From NCBI GenBank assembly GCA_958295645.1, contig OY282361.1:2012501-2076500 (forward strand): DNA of 64,000 nt, given 5' to 3'. Both the position numbers and the translations under genes were made by a program. The stretch is from Longimicrobiales bacterium. GTDB lineage: Bacteria; Gemmatimonadota; Gemmatimonadetes; Longimicrobiales; Gaopeijiaceae. How positions within the stretch are numbered: position 1 is the stretch's first letter; each line of letters starts with the position of its first letter. Below are positions 34,679 through 43,741 of the stretch, one piece after another. A model generated the notes under the pieces. It was given only the letters and a program-made list of their open reading frames with translations. It had not been told where the DNA came from and ran no database searches.

Positions 34679-35856
34679 TAATGCAATCCTAGTTCAGATG
34701 CAAGATTGCGAAACGTGGTGGCCTTGGCGACAGCTAGCAAATGGAACGCCCGCGTGTACAGCGTCCTGCCGCTAAGCGTGTCGGCTACCAAGTCATAGGC
34801 AAAGCGTCTTCCAACTCGAGTGGTTTGCGTCCGATAGAAGTTGCCACCCGATCTGGGCCTGGATGTCGAAATCCTCTGCCATTCGTTGTCGTATGCGGCT
34901 TGGAATTCTTGGTGAGACAGGTATCCGGCGTCGAGAAGCCGCCGAAGCACGACCAGCGAGCCGACCTTGAAGTAGGCCGCTAGGCGTCGCAGGATACCCT
35001 GCAGATCCTCTTCTTGGCGGTGCTGCTCACGCAGAGCGTCCGAGGGAACCAGCAGTTCTGCCGCCACTTGGTTGCACCATTTCTCGGTCTGGTGGTTCGC
35101 TTTGGTCGCCAGCGAGACGTTTGACAGGCCTGTGTTCCCCAGCCAAATGTGCGCGAGTTCGTGTGCCAGCGTGAACATCTGGGCCGCCTTCGCGTCGGTG
35201 CCGTTCACGAACACAAGCGGTGCAAGATCGTCCGAGAGCGCGAAACCCCGAAATTCGCCGGGATCGAGTGCGCGCGACGTATCGTTGCCCACCACGCCGC
35301 TGATCATCACCAGCACGCCCTGGTCTTCGGCACGGTTCGCAAGACGCCGCGCTGCCAAGCTCCAGCTCCCGACGTCCCTTCGATCCTCTACGCGGAAGTC
35401 GAGCGTCGATGATATGTCTCGAGCGACTTGGACGGGACTGTCCTCTAGTGTGGCCGACCCAACGAACTCTACGGGATCGTGCTCTTCCGCTAGCGCGTAA
35501 TCGTGGTACCAGTCCTGCCGGCTCTGGCACAAGTAGACGGTGTCCAGCAAGTGCGGGCTGGGCTTCAGGACTTGCCTGCCGCCGACCGTGCGGAAGTCGG
35601 CGATTGGCAGGTCGTCCGCCATCGGGCTGCCAGAGACGATCACTCCGAACGGCGTATACGTGGTCTTGGCAAAGCGCTTGAGCTGCTGATAAGTCGGCTC
35701 GACCTCGCCGGCCTCCCATTCCCGGTACTTGGGAAACCGCCGCACAAGCGTCTCCATGCTTTTCCCCGAGCGCTCCCGCGCCCACCGGAGCACTGAAGGC
35801 TCGATGGCGACCCGAACGCGGGCGCGCAGCGGCTGCGGACTGGCTGGCGTGGTCAT
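34678..35856 (-). CDS. XRE-like regulator with ImmA/IrrE metallopeptidase domain
   Basis: A 392-residue protein. Residues about 15-75 form a helix-turn-helix-like N-terminus (EPSVLRWARERSGKSMETLV, then FPKYREWEAGEVEPTYQQLK). The peptidase domain has the zinc motif HELAHIWLG (HExxH about residues 237-241), preceded by AAQMFTLA and followed by WCNQVAAELLVP with the third-ligand glutamate. Such proteins cleave repressors or act as the antitoxin/regulator partner of DUF4411 toxins, as the remnant directly downstream indicates. The gene starts 37 bases after the methyltransferase remnant. It may now regulate the island alone. Confidence 0.9.
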   Translation of the reverse strand: MTTPASPQPLRARVRVAIEPSVLRWARERSGKSMETLVRRFPKYREWEAGEVEPTYQQLKRFAKTTYTPFGVIVSGSPMADDLPIADFRTVGGRQVLKPSPHLLDTVYLCQSRQDWYHDYALAEEHDPVEFVGSATLEDSPVQVARDISSTLDFRVEDRRDVGSWSLAARRLANRAEDQGVLVMISGVVGNDTSRALDPGEFRGFALSDDLAPLVFVNGTDAKAAQMFTLAHELAHIWLGNTGLSNVSLATKANHQTEKWCNQVAAELLVPSDALREQHRQEEDLQGILRRLAAYFKVGSLVVLRRLLDAGYLSHQEFQAAYDNEWQRISTSRPRSGGNFYRTQTTRVGRRFAYDLVADTLSGRTLYTRAFHLLAVAKATTFRNLASELGLH

Positions 35857-35893
35857 GGCGAGCGACCTCGGCGGCAGGTTGGCTGGGCGGCTC

Positions 35894-36703
35894 TCAAGGT
35901 AACCGCTTCGGCGGGGTGCGGAAGTGCTTCAGGACGCCGTCCAGCCGGTCATGGTAATCCCAGCCCTCGTGGAAGGTCTCGAAGACGTGGACCAACTGGC
36001 GCTCGGTCAGATCGTAGCTGTGGGCCACGACGGCATCGAGTTCGTGGACGAGGTCCTCCTTCTCGTCTGTGGCGAGCGGCCCCCAGTTGACTCCGACGGC
36101 TTCGGCCCACTCGGCAAAGCGCTGGTCCGGGCAAGCCAAGCGGCCTGCGATCTCCACGATGCGCTGCCACAGGGGGTTGTCTCGATGCGGGCGGGGAATC
36201 GGGAAGGGGTTGAGGACGAAGTAGGTCACGTGCGTTTCTACGAACCGGCGAGCATACCAATCCAGAGGAAGGGAGCAAAGCACCCCAAGAAGAAAGGCTT
36301 CGTCCTTCTCATCCCCGCGAGGCCACAAGAAATACGGAGCGCTGTGCTGGACGAAGACCTTTGGCGGCAGGAGGCAGGCGATGATGGTGCGCTGATTCGT
36401 CCTGTTGGTGACGTCGCGGAATGCAATTCTGGGCTTGAAGCACGGAAGGGTTCGCTCCTCCTGGAGATGCGCTACGGAAAACTCCCTGTGCGCGCTGCCC
36501 TTCGTTGCCTTGAGCCGCTTCCGCTGCAACCAATCGAGCACCGGCGTCGGATCCGCCCACGCGTACCTTACACCCGTATCTGGATTCCACAAGTCGAACG
36601 ACGCGCCTTTGTACACGGGCCAATACGCGTCCTCTCGTTCGAAGCTCATCACGTTCTTCTGCGCCGTGGCGTGGAGATCGGTGATGGGCCGGGCCCGCCA
36701 TCC
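35894..36703 (-). pseudogene. Detached C-terminal (target-recognition) part of the methyltransferase
   Basis: This reading frame continues the methyltransferase after a stop and a frameshift. It runs from about 36703 as GWRARPITDLHATAQKN, then MSFEREDAYWPVYKGASFDL, NPDTGVRYAWADP, VTYFVLNPFPIPRPHRDNPL and a C-terminal helical region, ending at 35894. PVYKGASFDLW and the NPFPIPRP block are typical of the target-recognition region of Eco57I/PglX-like methyltransferases. A GTG at 36652 could start a separate 252-residue polypeptide, but no good ribosome-binding site precedes it. Either the enzyme is broken or it works as two chains. Confidence 0.75.
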
Positions 36704-36774
36704 GGCGAGTTGTTGAACACCATGAAGTGCTTCTGCTACGTGGCGTCCATCTCCCGGTCTGGACGTGCGCGCCA
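36627..36774 (-). repeat. Out-of-frame duplicated WRARP block at the methyltransferase break
   Basis: Minus-strand sequence from 36774 encodes WRARPDREMDAT, a TAG stop, then QKHFMVF. Sequence from 36700, exactly 74 bases later and in another frame, encodes WRARPITDLHATAQKNVMSF. The two can be aligned codon by codon without gaps over 20 codons, with 39 of 60 bases and 11 of 20 residues the same. High GC at third codon positions stays in the first frame up to the second copy and then switches. Confidence 0.7.
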
Positions 36775-39700
36775 GCCCCCCCCAAGTTTGTCATTTGCAC
36801 GATCAATAGTGTCAAGACGGGGGGCCTTCGACATTTGGGCAAACACTTCTACGGAATCCTCATCCGGCAGTAGTGGCAACGACGCCGTGTCGTTCCACTG
36901 CTCGATGTGTTGGCCATAGAACACTAATGGCTCCTTGAGGATTCCGGCGCCGAAAGCCTGCCGACCCGAGTATGGGCCGTGCATTCGCAACGTTGAGCCG
37001 TGTCTGTCAGGTCGACGTGCGACAGTCAAGAGGCCAATCTCCTTTTGTTGATGCACTCCCGAGAATACCCAGCCGTGATTGTTCACGAGCATGGTTACAC
37101 TGACATCTGTTGCGCCTCCAAACACCGCCTTTCGAAACTCCTGCGAACCCTTGGCCTGCAATGCGCTTCTCGGAAGCACCACGCCGATGCGTCCGCCCTG
37201 CTTCGTCGCCAGCCGCCAGAAACGCCAGCAGAACGCCTTGTACACGTCTGGATCGCCGGTGCCCATGCCGGGATAGTCGCCTCCGAGCAACGCCTCTCGC
37301 ACGGCGTCGTTTTCGGCCAGTTCCGCCTTCAGAACGGTCACCAAGTCCGGCCGCTCGTCCCGGAGGCGTGCCTTTTCGGTCTCCTGGTCGCGCTGAGGCA
37401 TCCCTCGAAGGCCCGGAAACTGCCTGGCCCAGAAGCCATGCTCCTCCACCTTGGGCTTCTTCCACGGCGGGTTGCCCAGGATCACGTCGAAGCCCGAGCG
37501 TTCGCGCAGGAAGACCTCCGGGAACGCCACGGGAAAGTGCAACGCGGCGAGCTCGGCGAGTTCCCGGCTAGCCTCGACAGCCTCGGACACCGACTCCGAG
37601 TCCGCGCTGCGACGCTCCCAGTCCTGGAACTGGAATCCCTTGATCATGTCCTTGTCCGAGATCGGTTGGGCGGTGATGAGGTCGCACAACGCCTTCGTGG
37701 CTGCCACGGCTTCCCCGGCTTCCTGCTGTGCCTGCCGCGCTTCGTTGACCTCGGCCACGGTGGCGTCGTTCAGGTTCGCCAGCCGGCGGAGCGGCTTGGC
37801 TGCCTTGCCCAGCAGGGACTCGGCGTCGCAGTGGAACAACGGCGTGTTGCGGGCTTCGAGCTTGGCCTTGATGTCATCGACGGTTCCGACGCCGACGAGC
37901 GAGTTGCCTCGAACCAGATTGTGGTCGAGAAACGAAAGCGGCAGACCAGGCACGAACGTGTGAATCCACACGGCTAAGCGGGCCAAGTGGACCGAGATGG
38001 CGTTCAAGTCCACGCCGTAGATGCACCGCCGGGCGATCAGTCGGCGCAAGAGTTGGGCATCCTCGATGAGGAACGCGTCCACGTCGTCCTCTTCGGCCAG
38101 CGCCCCCCGTGCAGCGTCGCGAAGGTCGGCCAGTTCGTTTCGCACGCCGGGCAGGTCGCGGGCCACCAGGAAGTCGGCCATGCCTTTCTCGATCCGATCC
38201 ACGGCGCCGATCAGGAAGTGGCCCGAGCCCATCGCGATGTCGGCGACGCGGAAGTCGAAGAACGCGTCGGCGGCAGTGGCGTCGTCCATGGAATCCAAGC
38301 GCTGGAAGTGGTCTTTCAACGCAGGTTCCAGCGCTTTGTCCAGCAAGTGCTCCACGGCGAAGGGTCTCGTGTAGTAGCTGCCGGTGAACTTGCGGACGCC
38401 GGAACGGTTGTGCAGGTAGACCTCGCCTTTCCGGACGACGACCGGCGCCTTCGCTCTGGCCTGCACGTAGGTTCCCTTCTTGTCGACGGCCAAGTCGGTG
38501 GCCGCCACTGCCAGTTCAGACTCCAACAGGCCCTCGTAGACCGTGCCGAACTCGCGTACGCCCAAAGACCGAAAGTCCACGGGCCCCGGTCCGCCCTCCG
38601 GCGTGTCGACGATCAAGAGGTGACGCAGGGCTGGCTCGAAGGCGTCGTTGGGCAACGAGACGCGAGCAAGCTCGGCCCCAGTCGGGAATACATCCGGATC
38701 GCTGCTGAACAGGCCTCCGTCGTACGCAGGAACGTTCCACTCGGAGTTGCCGTTGGCCACGGCGTTGCACAGGCTGCTCACCTCCTGCCAGTGGGTGTTC
38801 CCCTGGGCCACAGGCGTGTCTGCAGAAACGCGCTTGGCCAGTTCTTGAGCCTTCTGCTTGAGCGACCGGCGGCGATAGGCGTCGTTGTGCCGATAGGGAA
38901 GCAGGTCGCGATCCTCGGCGTACGCGATGAAGAGGAGGCGGAACAGCACGGTCAGAGCCATGTCGTAGGTACGGGCCAGTTCAGGCGCGTCGGGCGAACC
39001 GAAGCTCCTTGCATCGGCGATGCCGCGTGCAAGCCTGGGGACGACTTGGTCGTAGATGCGTTCACGCAGACGCTCGGCCAAGTCGCCGGCAAACCGACGG
39101 GACTCGTCCAGGATTTCTTGGAGGCTTCCGTTCGGGACCAGCGCCTCGGCAGAGAAGATCAGCCACAAGTATGCGAAGTCGGACTCCGCGAGCAGCGGCG
39201 TCTGACACTCGACGTAGGTCTCGGTGCGCCCTCGCCTGCCAACGCCCCTGTCAGTCGTCGTCGAGTATAGGCGCAGGCGGTCGCCTTGGACCATGAGCAC
39301 CCACGCGAGGTTCTCGTCGTCGGCCCTCTTGAGCGCGTAGGTCACCGGCGACAAACTATTGAAGCGCGGGTTGCCGGCTTCTGCCGACTCGTGTTCGTGA
39401 AGCAACACCGCCAGGGCCGTGCGCCGAGTACCAGTGTCGCCGGTGAAGAGCAAGCGGGTGAGGTTGTCCAACGGCTCCACGCGGAAGCCCAGGGCGCCCA
39501 GCAGTTCCGGTGCGCGCTTGCCGACTGCCTTCTTGGCCTTGCGACCGGCGACGGCCCAGTCGGCTCGTGCGCGGACGCCGTGCCGTAGGTTGTGGAGGGC
39601 CAGCAGTCCCTCGTTGTGGATGCCCGGCAGGTCGGTCTCCAGCGAGGGAAGCGCCTGGGAGAGGAAGCGCAGAGCCGCGTGGCGATCCGGTTGGGCCAGG

Positions 39701-40008
39701 GCTGCACGACAGAGCCGTTCAACCTGCTTCACGTCCAGATCGGGCCGGAACGGCGGGCTCTCGCCGGAGGGGCCGCAGAGGGAGGCGCCGCCTGGGTGCA
39801 GAACTACCAGTAGCAAGGGGGCGGCTCTTCCAGCGCGCCGAGCCTTGTGCCCCGCCGTCATGGCGGCCCGGCTCGGAGCACGAGCGGAGCGGGCAACCAC
39901 AACTTCAAGGCCATGGTCGCCCGATCCCACAAAGAGTCCTGCGGGCTGGAAACCGAACCGCGGATCCGGCGACCATGATCGCCGGACGATTTCAGGGAGG
40001 AAGTCCAA
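36736..40008 (-). CDS. Eco57I/PglX-like N6-adenine DNA methyltransferase (3'-truncated)
   Basis: A 1090-residue protein with the catalytic parts of an N6-adenine methyltransferase: motif X region FTGSYYTRPFAVEHLL (about residues 541-556), SAM motif I ADIAMGSGHFLIGAVD (589-604), YGVDLNAISVHLARLAVW (664-681), and catalytic NPPW (846-849). The 400-residue N-terminal region is shared with large defence methyltransferases; no nuclease motif was recognised in it. The frame ends at a TAG (36736-36738) inside a WRARP motif, and the target-recognition region continues in another frame. A run of eight G lies 35 bases before the stop (36776-36783). The partner helicase lies downstream. The start is probably 40008, but the first 60 residues are weakly supported. 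Confidence 0.85.
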   Translation of the reverse strand: MDFLPEIVRRSWSPDPRFGFQPAGLFVGSGDHGLEVVVARSARAPSRAAMTAGHKARRAGRAAPLLLVVLHPGGASLCGPSGESPPFRPDLDVKQVERLCRAALAQPDRHAALRFLSQALPSLETDLPGIHNEGLLALHNLRHGVRARADWAVAGRKAKKAVGKRAPELLGALGFRVEPLDNLTRLLFTGDTGTRRTALAVLLHEHESAEAGNPRFNSLSPVTYALKRADDENLAWVLMVQGDRLRLYSTTTDRGVGRRGRTETYVECQTPLLAESDFAYLWLIFSAEALVPNGSLQEILDESRRFAGDLAERLRERIYDQVVPRLARGIADARSFGSPDAPELARTYDMALTVLFRLLFIAYAEDRDLLPYRHNDAYRRRSLKQKAQELAKRVSADTPVAQGNTHWQEVSSLCNAVANGNSEWNVPAYDGGLFSSDPDVFPTGAELARVSLPNDAFEPALRHLLIVDTPEGGPGPVDFRSLGVREFGTVYEGLLESELAVAATDLAVDKKGTYVQARAKAPVVVRKGEVYLHNRSGVRKFTGSYYTRPFAVEHLLDKALEPALKDHFQRLDSMDDATAADAFFDFRVADIAMGSGHFLIGAVDRIEKGMADFLVARDLPGVRNELADLRDAARGALAEEDDVDAFLIEDAQLLRRLIARRCIYGVDLNAISVHLARLAVWIHTFVPGLPLSFLDHNLVRGNSLVGVGTVDDIKAKLEARNTPLFHCDAESLLGKAAKPLRRLANLNDATVAEVNEARQAQQEAGEAVAATKALCDLITAQPISDKDMIKGFQFQDWERRSADSESVSEAVEASRELAELAALHFPVAFPEVFLRERSGFDVILGNPPWKKPKVEEHGFWARQFPGLRGMPQRDQETEKARLRDERPDLVTVLKAELAENDAVREALLGGDYPGMGTGDPDVYKAFCWRFWRLATKQGGRIGVVLPRSALQAKGSQEFRKAVFGGATDVSVTMLVNNHGWVFSGVHQQKEIGLLTVARRPDRHGSTLRMHGPYSGRQAFGAGILKEPLVFYGQHIEQWNDTASLPLLPDEDSVEVFAQMSKAPRLDTIDRANDKLGGGWRARPDREMDAT

Positions 40009-40181
40009 GGGGTCGTGGGTCAGGGTTGGCTGGTCAGATCATGGAGAGCAGGCGAGTTTCGCCAGCCAATCTAGAGTGTCGCTGAACGGGAAGCGACCAG
40101 GATCAGCAACGTTCTTGGCCGGGTCGGCCAGCGAGCGAGAGCTTCGCCCAGTAGGGGCGGACACCACCCTCGGGGGGAACG

Positions 40182-41405
40182 CTAGAGCGCCGACAACCCC
40201 GCCGCAGTGACACCCTGACCCAACGGCAGTCGGCCGGCGCCCGTGTGCACGACGTATCCGTGGCCGGCCATGTCTCCGAGGTCCTTCTGCAGGGCTTGGA
40301 TGGGCCGGGCCATGGCGGGACGGGGCGTTGCCGTCTTCTTTACTTCGACGGGGACGAGCCGGTTCGCGGCCTGAACCAGGAAGTCCACCTCCACTCCTGC
40401 GGCCGTGCGCCAGAAGTAGACCTGGGGGTCGGCGCCGCGGTTGGCCAGCGTCTTGCGTATCTCGGCGAGCACGGCGGTTTCCATGATGGCGCCGGCCAGC
40501 GGTCCCGATGCCGCGTGCTCCGGATCGCGGAGCCCGGTCAGGTGGCAGAGGAACCCCGTGTCCGTGAAGTAGACCTTGGGGGACTTGACCAGGCGCTTGC
40601 CGATGTTGGCGAAGTAGGGGCGCACGACGGTGATCTGATGAGTCGCTTCGAGCACGGACAGCCAGGCGCGGACGGTGTTGGTGGCGACGCCCAGGTCTCG
40701 GGCGAGGTCGCTCGCGTTCAGGAGTTGTCCGCTCCGAGCCGCGAGGGCGCGGAGGAAGCTCTGGAACTGCGAGAGGTCCCCGACCCGGCGAAGGTTGCGG
40801 ACGTCGCGCTCCAAGTAGGTCTGGACGTAGCTCGAGTGCCATAGCGGAACGTCGCGTTTCGGGTTGGCGACGAGTTCCGGGTAGCTACCGCGCAGGAACT
40901 CGCGCCAGAGCTCCGCCGGCGACATGTCGCGTCCCGGGCCGGTGTCCTCGTCGGCCTCCCAGGCGAGGGGAGCCTGAAGTCGCTGCGGCTCGGCTTCCCG
41001 CCGCGACATGGGCAACAGTCGGAGGACGGCGGCCCGTCCAGCCAGCGACTCGGTGATCTGCTGGGCCAGGAGCAGGTTCTGCGATCCCGTGAGGAGGAAT
41101 TGCCCCGGCTCGTCGCGGTGTTCGTCGATCCGCTCCTTCACGTAGGGCAACAGCTCGGGCGCCCACTGGACTTCGTCGAACATCACCGGCGGTGCGTACT
41201 GGGCCAGGAACGAACGAGGATCTTCGACTGCGGCGGCGCGGACATCGGGCAACTCCAGGGAGACGTACCGGTACTCCTTGCCGGCCCAATGCTTGAGGAG
41301 CGTCGTCTTGCCCGACTGCCGGGGTCCGGTCAGCACGACCGCAGGGAACTCCGACGCGGCCTGTGCGAGCGTGGTTTCAAGAGCGCGGGGGATGTATCTG
41401 GCCAT
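40182..41405 (-). CDS. AAA-14/DUF4143 ATP-binding protein
   Basis: A 407-residue ATPase of the family that combines an AAA-type N-terminal domain with a DUF4143 nuclease-like C-terminus. Walker A is LTGPRQSGKTTLLKHW (about residues 25-40), Walker B is PVMFDEVQWAPEL (about 72-84), and LLTGSQNLLL is a sensor-like motif. A helix-turn-helix segment lies near 250-280 (NASDLARDLGVATNTVRAW). The C-terminus has YFWRTAAGVEVDFLVQAANRLVPVEVKK split as EVDFLV and EVKK, the PD-(D/E)xK-like core of DUF4143. ATG 41405 (MARYIPRAL) is preferred to the upstream in-frame ATG. These genes are frequent passengers in mobile and defence islands; the role is unproven. Confidence 0.88.
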   Translation of the reverse strand: MARYIPRALETTLAQAASEFPAVVLTGPRQSGKTTLLKHWAGKEYRYVSLELPDVRAAAVEDPRSFLAQYAPPVMFDEVQWAPELLPYVKERIDEHRDEPGQFLLTGSQNLLLAQQITESLAGRAAVLRLLPMSRREAEPQRLQAPLAWEADEDTGPGRDMSPAELWREFLRGSYPELVANPKRDVPLWHSSYVQTYLERDVRNLRRVGDLSQFQSFLRALAARSGQLLNASDLARDLGVATNTVRAWLSVLEATHQITVVRPYFANIGKRLVKSPKVYFTDTGFLCHLTGLRDPEHAASGPLAGAIMETAVLAEIRKTLANRGADPQVYFWRTAAGVEVDFLVQAANRLVPVEVKKTATPRPAMARPIQALQKDLGDMAGHGYVVHTGAGRLPLGQGVTAAGLSAL

Positions 41406-41500
41406 GGGGGTTGGAACGACGGGAAAACGTGCAGATTGGCATTCCGAATGCAAATATAGCGACCGGAAGCCCCGCCCGGCGTCGCCCTACCGATCCGGGG

Positions 41501-41604
41501 TCACGACACCGGCGGCTGCATCGTCAGCAAGGCCGCGTACAGGTCGATCGCGTACCAGAGGTTGGCGATGCGCAGGTTCTCGTCGGGCGCGTGCTGGTTC
41601 CTGC
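41501..41604 (-). pseudogene. C-terminal remnant of an M20 peptidase
   Basis: Between the first WYL gene and the DUF4143 gene, the minus strand encodes RNQHAPDENLRIANLWYAID and then LYAALLTMQPPVS before a TGA at 41501-41503. The text HAPDEN..IANLW.AI...A.LL is the typical C-terminal end of M20/M28-type dipeptidases. The upstream part of such a gene is absent, because the frame runs straight into the 3' end of the WYL regulator. It is therefore the left-over 3' end of a host gene cut by arrival of the island or by a deletion. Confidence 0.65.
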
Positions 41605-41619
41605 CAGACCTGCGCTCTC

Positions 41620-42636
41620 CTAGCCGGCGATCCGGCGAGCGACGCCGGCAACCAAGCGGCGGAACTCATTCGGGCTCTCGACCACCGCGTCGCCGGCGTA
41701 GCGCAGCACGTGGCAGACGAGCCATTGGGGATCCGCGACGCTGTGGCAGACCGTCACGCTGCCGTCGTCGTTGTCTTCCATCGACAAGCTTCGGTAGGAG
41801 GCGCGCTCTCGTATCCACTTGACGATGCGCGGCGAATAGCGGACGTACGCTTTGCGGCTGACCGAAGCGAAGAAGAACTCGTCCGCGCCGCCGTCGAGAT
41901 ACGCCTTTGCGTCGAAGTCGCTGGGGACCTCGAACGTGCCGTTGGCGAGAGAGGCGGAGAGTATCCTGTCCATCCGAAAGATCTTCACGACCTCGGACTC
42001 CAGGCATCGCGCCACCACGTACCACGTCTCGTCCGAGAAAGCGATCAGGTAGGGATGAACAAGGCGGCGCGATTCGTCGCTGGTCGCGACCTTCAAGTAG
42101 CGGATTTCGCAGGGGCGGCGGGAGTAGGCGGCGAAGGCTACGGTCTTGTGGATCCCCGCGTGGCCGGGAATCCGATCCGACACGGCCAGGCCGAGAGAGG
42201 GCGGCGCACCGAATCGCGCAGCTTCGGCGGTGGTCAGCGCCCGGCTCGCGCGAAGCAGTTCGCTCGAGTTCTCGTCGCTGGGACTCTCGCCGAGCCGATC
42301 GTCCAGACGGGGCTGGCGGGTGGCTGGTTCGCCTCGAAGCGCCAAGGCCAAGCAGAGGTGTTCCTGGAACGTGAGGCGCAACGGGCGGTTCATGAAGCTG
42401 GTGTGTTCGACCCGGATGCGATCGTCTTCCACGAACACGAGAATGTCGCCCGGCCAACCGCCTGGCCGGTAGTCGCCGCGGGTGGTCAGTTCGCGGATGT
42501 CGTCCAATATCCTCTGCGTGGAGACCCCGAAGTCGCGGGCCAGGGCCGCGATCTCGGCTCCGCCCTGCCGGCTGGCCGCCGCGATCACGTGAGCCAAGCG
42601 CTCGAAGCGGGCCTGAGTGCAGGCAGGGCTAGTCAT
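41620..42636 (-). CDS. WYL-domain transcriptional regulator (PafC-like)
   Basis: A 338-residue regulator with an N-terminal helix-turn-helix (HVIAAASRQGGAEIAALARD, then FGVSTQRILDDIREL, about residues 16-50) and a C-terminal WYL domain (ETWYVVARCLESEVVKIFRMDRI, about 190-220) that binds nucleic acid or small ligands. It overlaps the second WYL gene by eight bases. Such tandem WYL pairs resemble PafB-PafC, which control the DNA-damage response; here the location beside a defence island suggests local control instead. The 3' end abuts an M20 peptidase remnant. Confidence 0.88.
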   Translation of the reverse strand: MTSPACTQARFERLAHVIAAASRQGGAEIAALARDFGVSTQRILDDIRELTTRGDYRPGGWPGDILVFVEDDRIRVEHTSFMNRPLRLTFQEHLCLALALRGEPATRQPRLDDRLGESPSDENSSELLRASRALTTAEAARFGAPPSLGLAVSDRIPGHAGIHKTVAFAAYSRRPCEIRYLKVATSDESRRLVHPYLIAFSDETWYVVARCLESEVVKIFRMDRILSASLANGTFEVPSDFDAKAYLDGGADEFFFASVSRKAYVRYSPRIVKWIRERASYRSLSMEDNDDGSVTVCHSVADPQWLVCHVLRYAGDAVVESPNEFRRLVAGVARRIAG

Positions 42637-43741
42637 CTTCGTGAAGCCTCGCTACCGCGGAGGCCGCCTCGTGCAACTCTTCGCGCAGGCCGTCTGGGCT
42701 GGCGACCCGGGCCTGTCCGGCGAGTCCCAGCGCCCAGCGGACCAGGCGGTGGCGGTTTCGGACCCGGAATCGGCGAAGTTGGGAGCCGTCCTCCTGTTCC
42801 TCCAACAAGAGGCCGTGGCCGTTGCGGTCCGCCCACTGCGCGCAAGGAAAGTCGAAACGCAACGTGGCGTCTTCCTCTGCATCCTCGGAGCCGACTTCCC
42901 ACGCCTTCCGGTTGGCGTAATCGCTCAGGTCGAAAGTGGACGGAATCTTGAAGTCGGGCGTTCCGGGAGACTTGCGGTTGACCGTCGCGGAGCTCATGCG
43001 GCCGACCCGAAACACGCGCATGTCCTGGCGCGCCTCGTCGTACGCCACCAAGTACCAGCGCCCCACTTCGAACAGGAGCCCGTAAGGCCGAACCCGGCGT
43101 TCGAGTTCTCCGGCCCGGGTCATCGCGCGGTAGCGAAAGACCAGCCGCTTCTTGCGCGACAGAGCGTTGCACAGCTGCGCGACCATGCGCGAGGCGCGCT
43201 CCGCTTCGGCCGACGGGGCGTACTGCACCGGCGGCTCGCCCAGCCCGCCGGGCTGGAGGTCGAAGGACAACTTTCGCAGCGCCGACTCGGCGTGGTGGGC
43301 CATCGGGAAGCCCGGCAGCGTGGCCAGTTCTCGAAGTCCGCCCAGAGCGCGTGCGGCCTCTTCGGAAGTCACGTTCTCGGCGCCAGGGACAGGCCCGCGC
43401 CGGATGGAGGCCAAGCGGTTCTCGCCGTCCGCATCGTTCGCGTCCTCGACCAAGCGCAACGGCGGCAAGTAGAAGCCCCGCGGGAGGCGGTAGCGGGGCG
43501 CGTCGTCCAGGCCCGAGCGGACAGGGCTGGCGACGGTCTCTATGGGGACTCCCATCGACCGAAGCTCGTCCTTGTCGCGCTCGAACATGCGCCGCACGGC
43601 AGCCTGCTCTTGTTCGCTTCCATCCAAGCCGCGGGCGTAGGCCGGCAGCTCTCGCCAGATGTGTTCCTTGGCGACCGGAAAGCGATGCGCGGCGAGAAGA
43701 GCGACGAGATCGATCCAGCGCTGAAGCTTGGTCGGCTCCAT
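42629..43741 (-). CDS. WYL-domain transcriptional regulator (PafB-like)
   Basis: A 370-residue regulator, first gene of the WYL pair. The N-terminal helix-turn-helix is LQRWIDLVALLAAHRFPV with AVRRMFERDKDELRSMGVPI (residues about 6-65), the usual layout of WYL regulators. The WYL region reads RLVFRYRAMT and then YGLLFEVGRWYLVAYDEARQ (about 205-255), followed by the WCX extension. It starts at ATG 43741 and its end overlaps the next WYL gene by eight bases, so both are made together. It may respond to DNA damage or phage nucleic acid, by analogy to PafBC and other WYL regulators. Confidence 0.88.
   Translation of the reverse strand: MEPTKLQRWIDLVALLAAHRFPVAKEHIWRELPAYARGLDGSEQEQAAVRRMFERDKDELRSMGVPIETVASPVRSGLDDAPRYRLPRGFYLPPLRLVEDANDADGENRLASIRRGPVPGAENVTSEEAARALGGLRELATLPGFPMAHHAESALRKLSFDLQPGGLGEPPVQYAPSAEAERASRMVAQLCNALSRKKRLVFRYRAMTRAGELERRVRPYGLLFEVGRWYLVAYDEARQDMRVFRVGRMSSATVNRKSPGTPDFKIPSTFDLSDYANRKAWEVGSEDAEEDATLRFDFPCAQWADRNGHGLLLEEQEDGSQLRRFRVRNRHRLVRWALGLAGQARVASPDGLREELHEAASAVARLHEDD

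Noticed and set aside
36776-36783. Run of eight G in the methyltransferase gene as a phase-variation switch, as known for pglX
   Set aside because: One added G would open a frame into the C-terminal part, but that frame has low third-position GC and no family resemblance between the tract and the second WRARP block. Frame one looks coding through this part, so the stop and later shift, not the tract, are the break.
41487-41669. Sixty-codon minus-strand open frame in the WYL-DUF4143 gap
   Set aside because: It is a shifted frame of the M20 peptidase remnant, which reads clearly in a neighbouring frame.
29830-43741. Calling the island a complete DISARM or BREX system
   Set aside because: DrmA, DrmB, DrmC, PglZ, BrxC and BrxL are all absent; only the helicase-methyltransferase pairing is shared.
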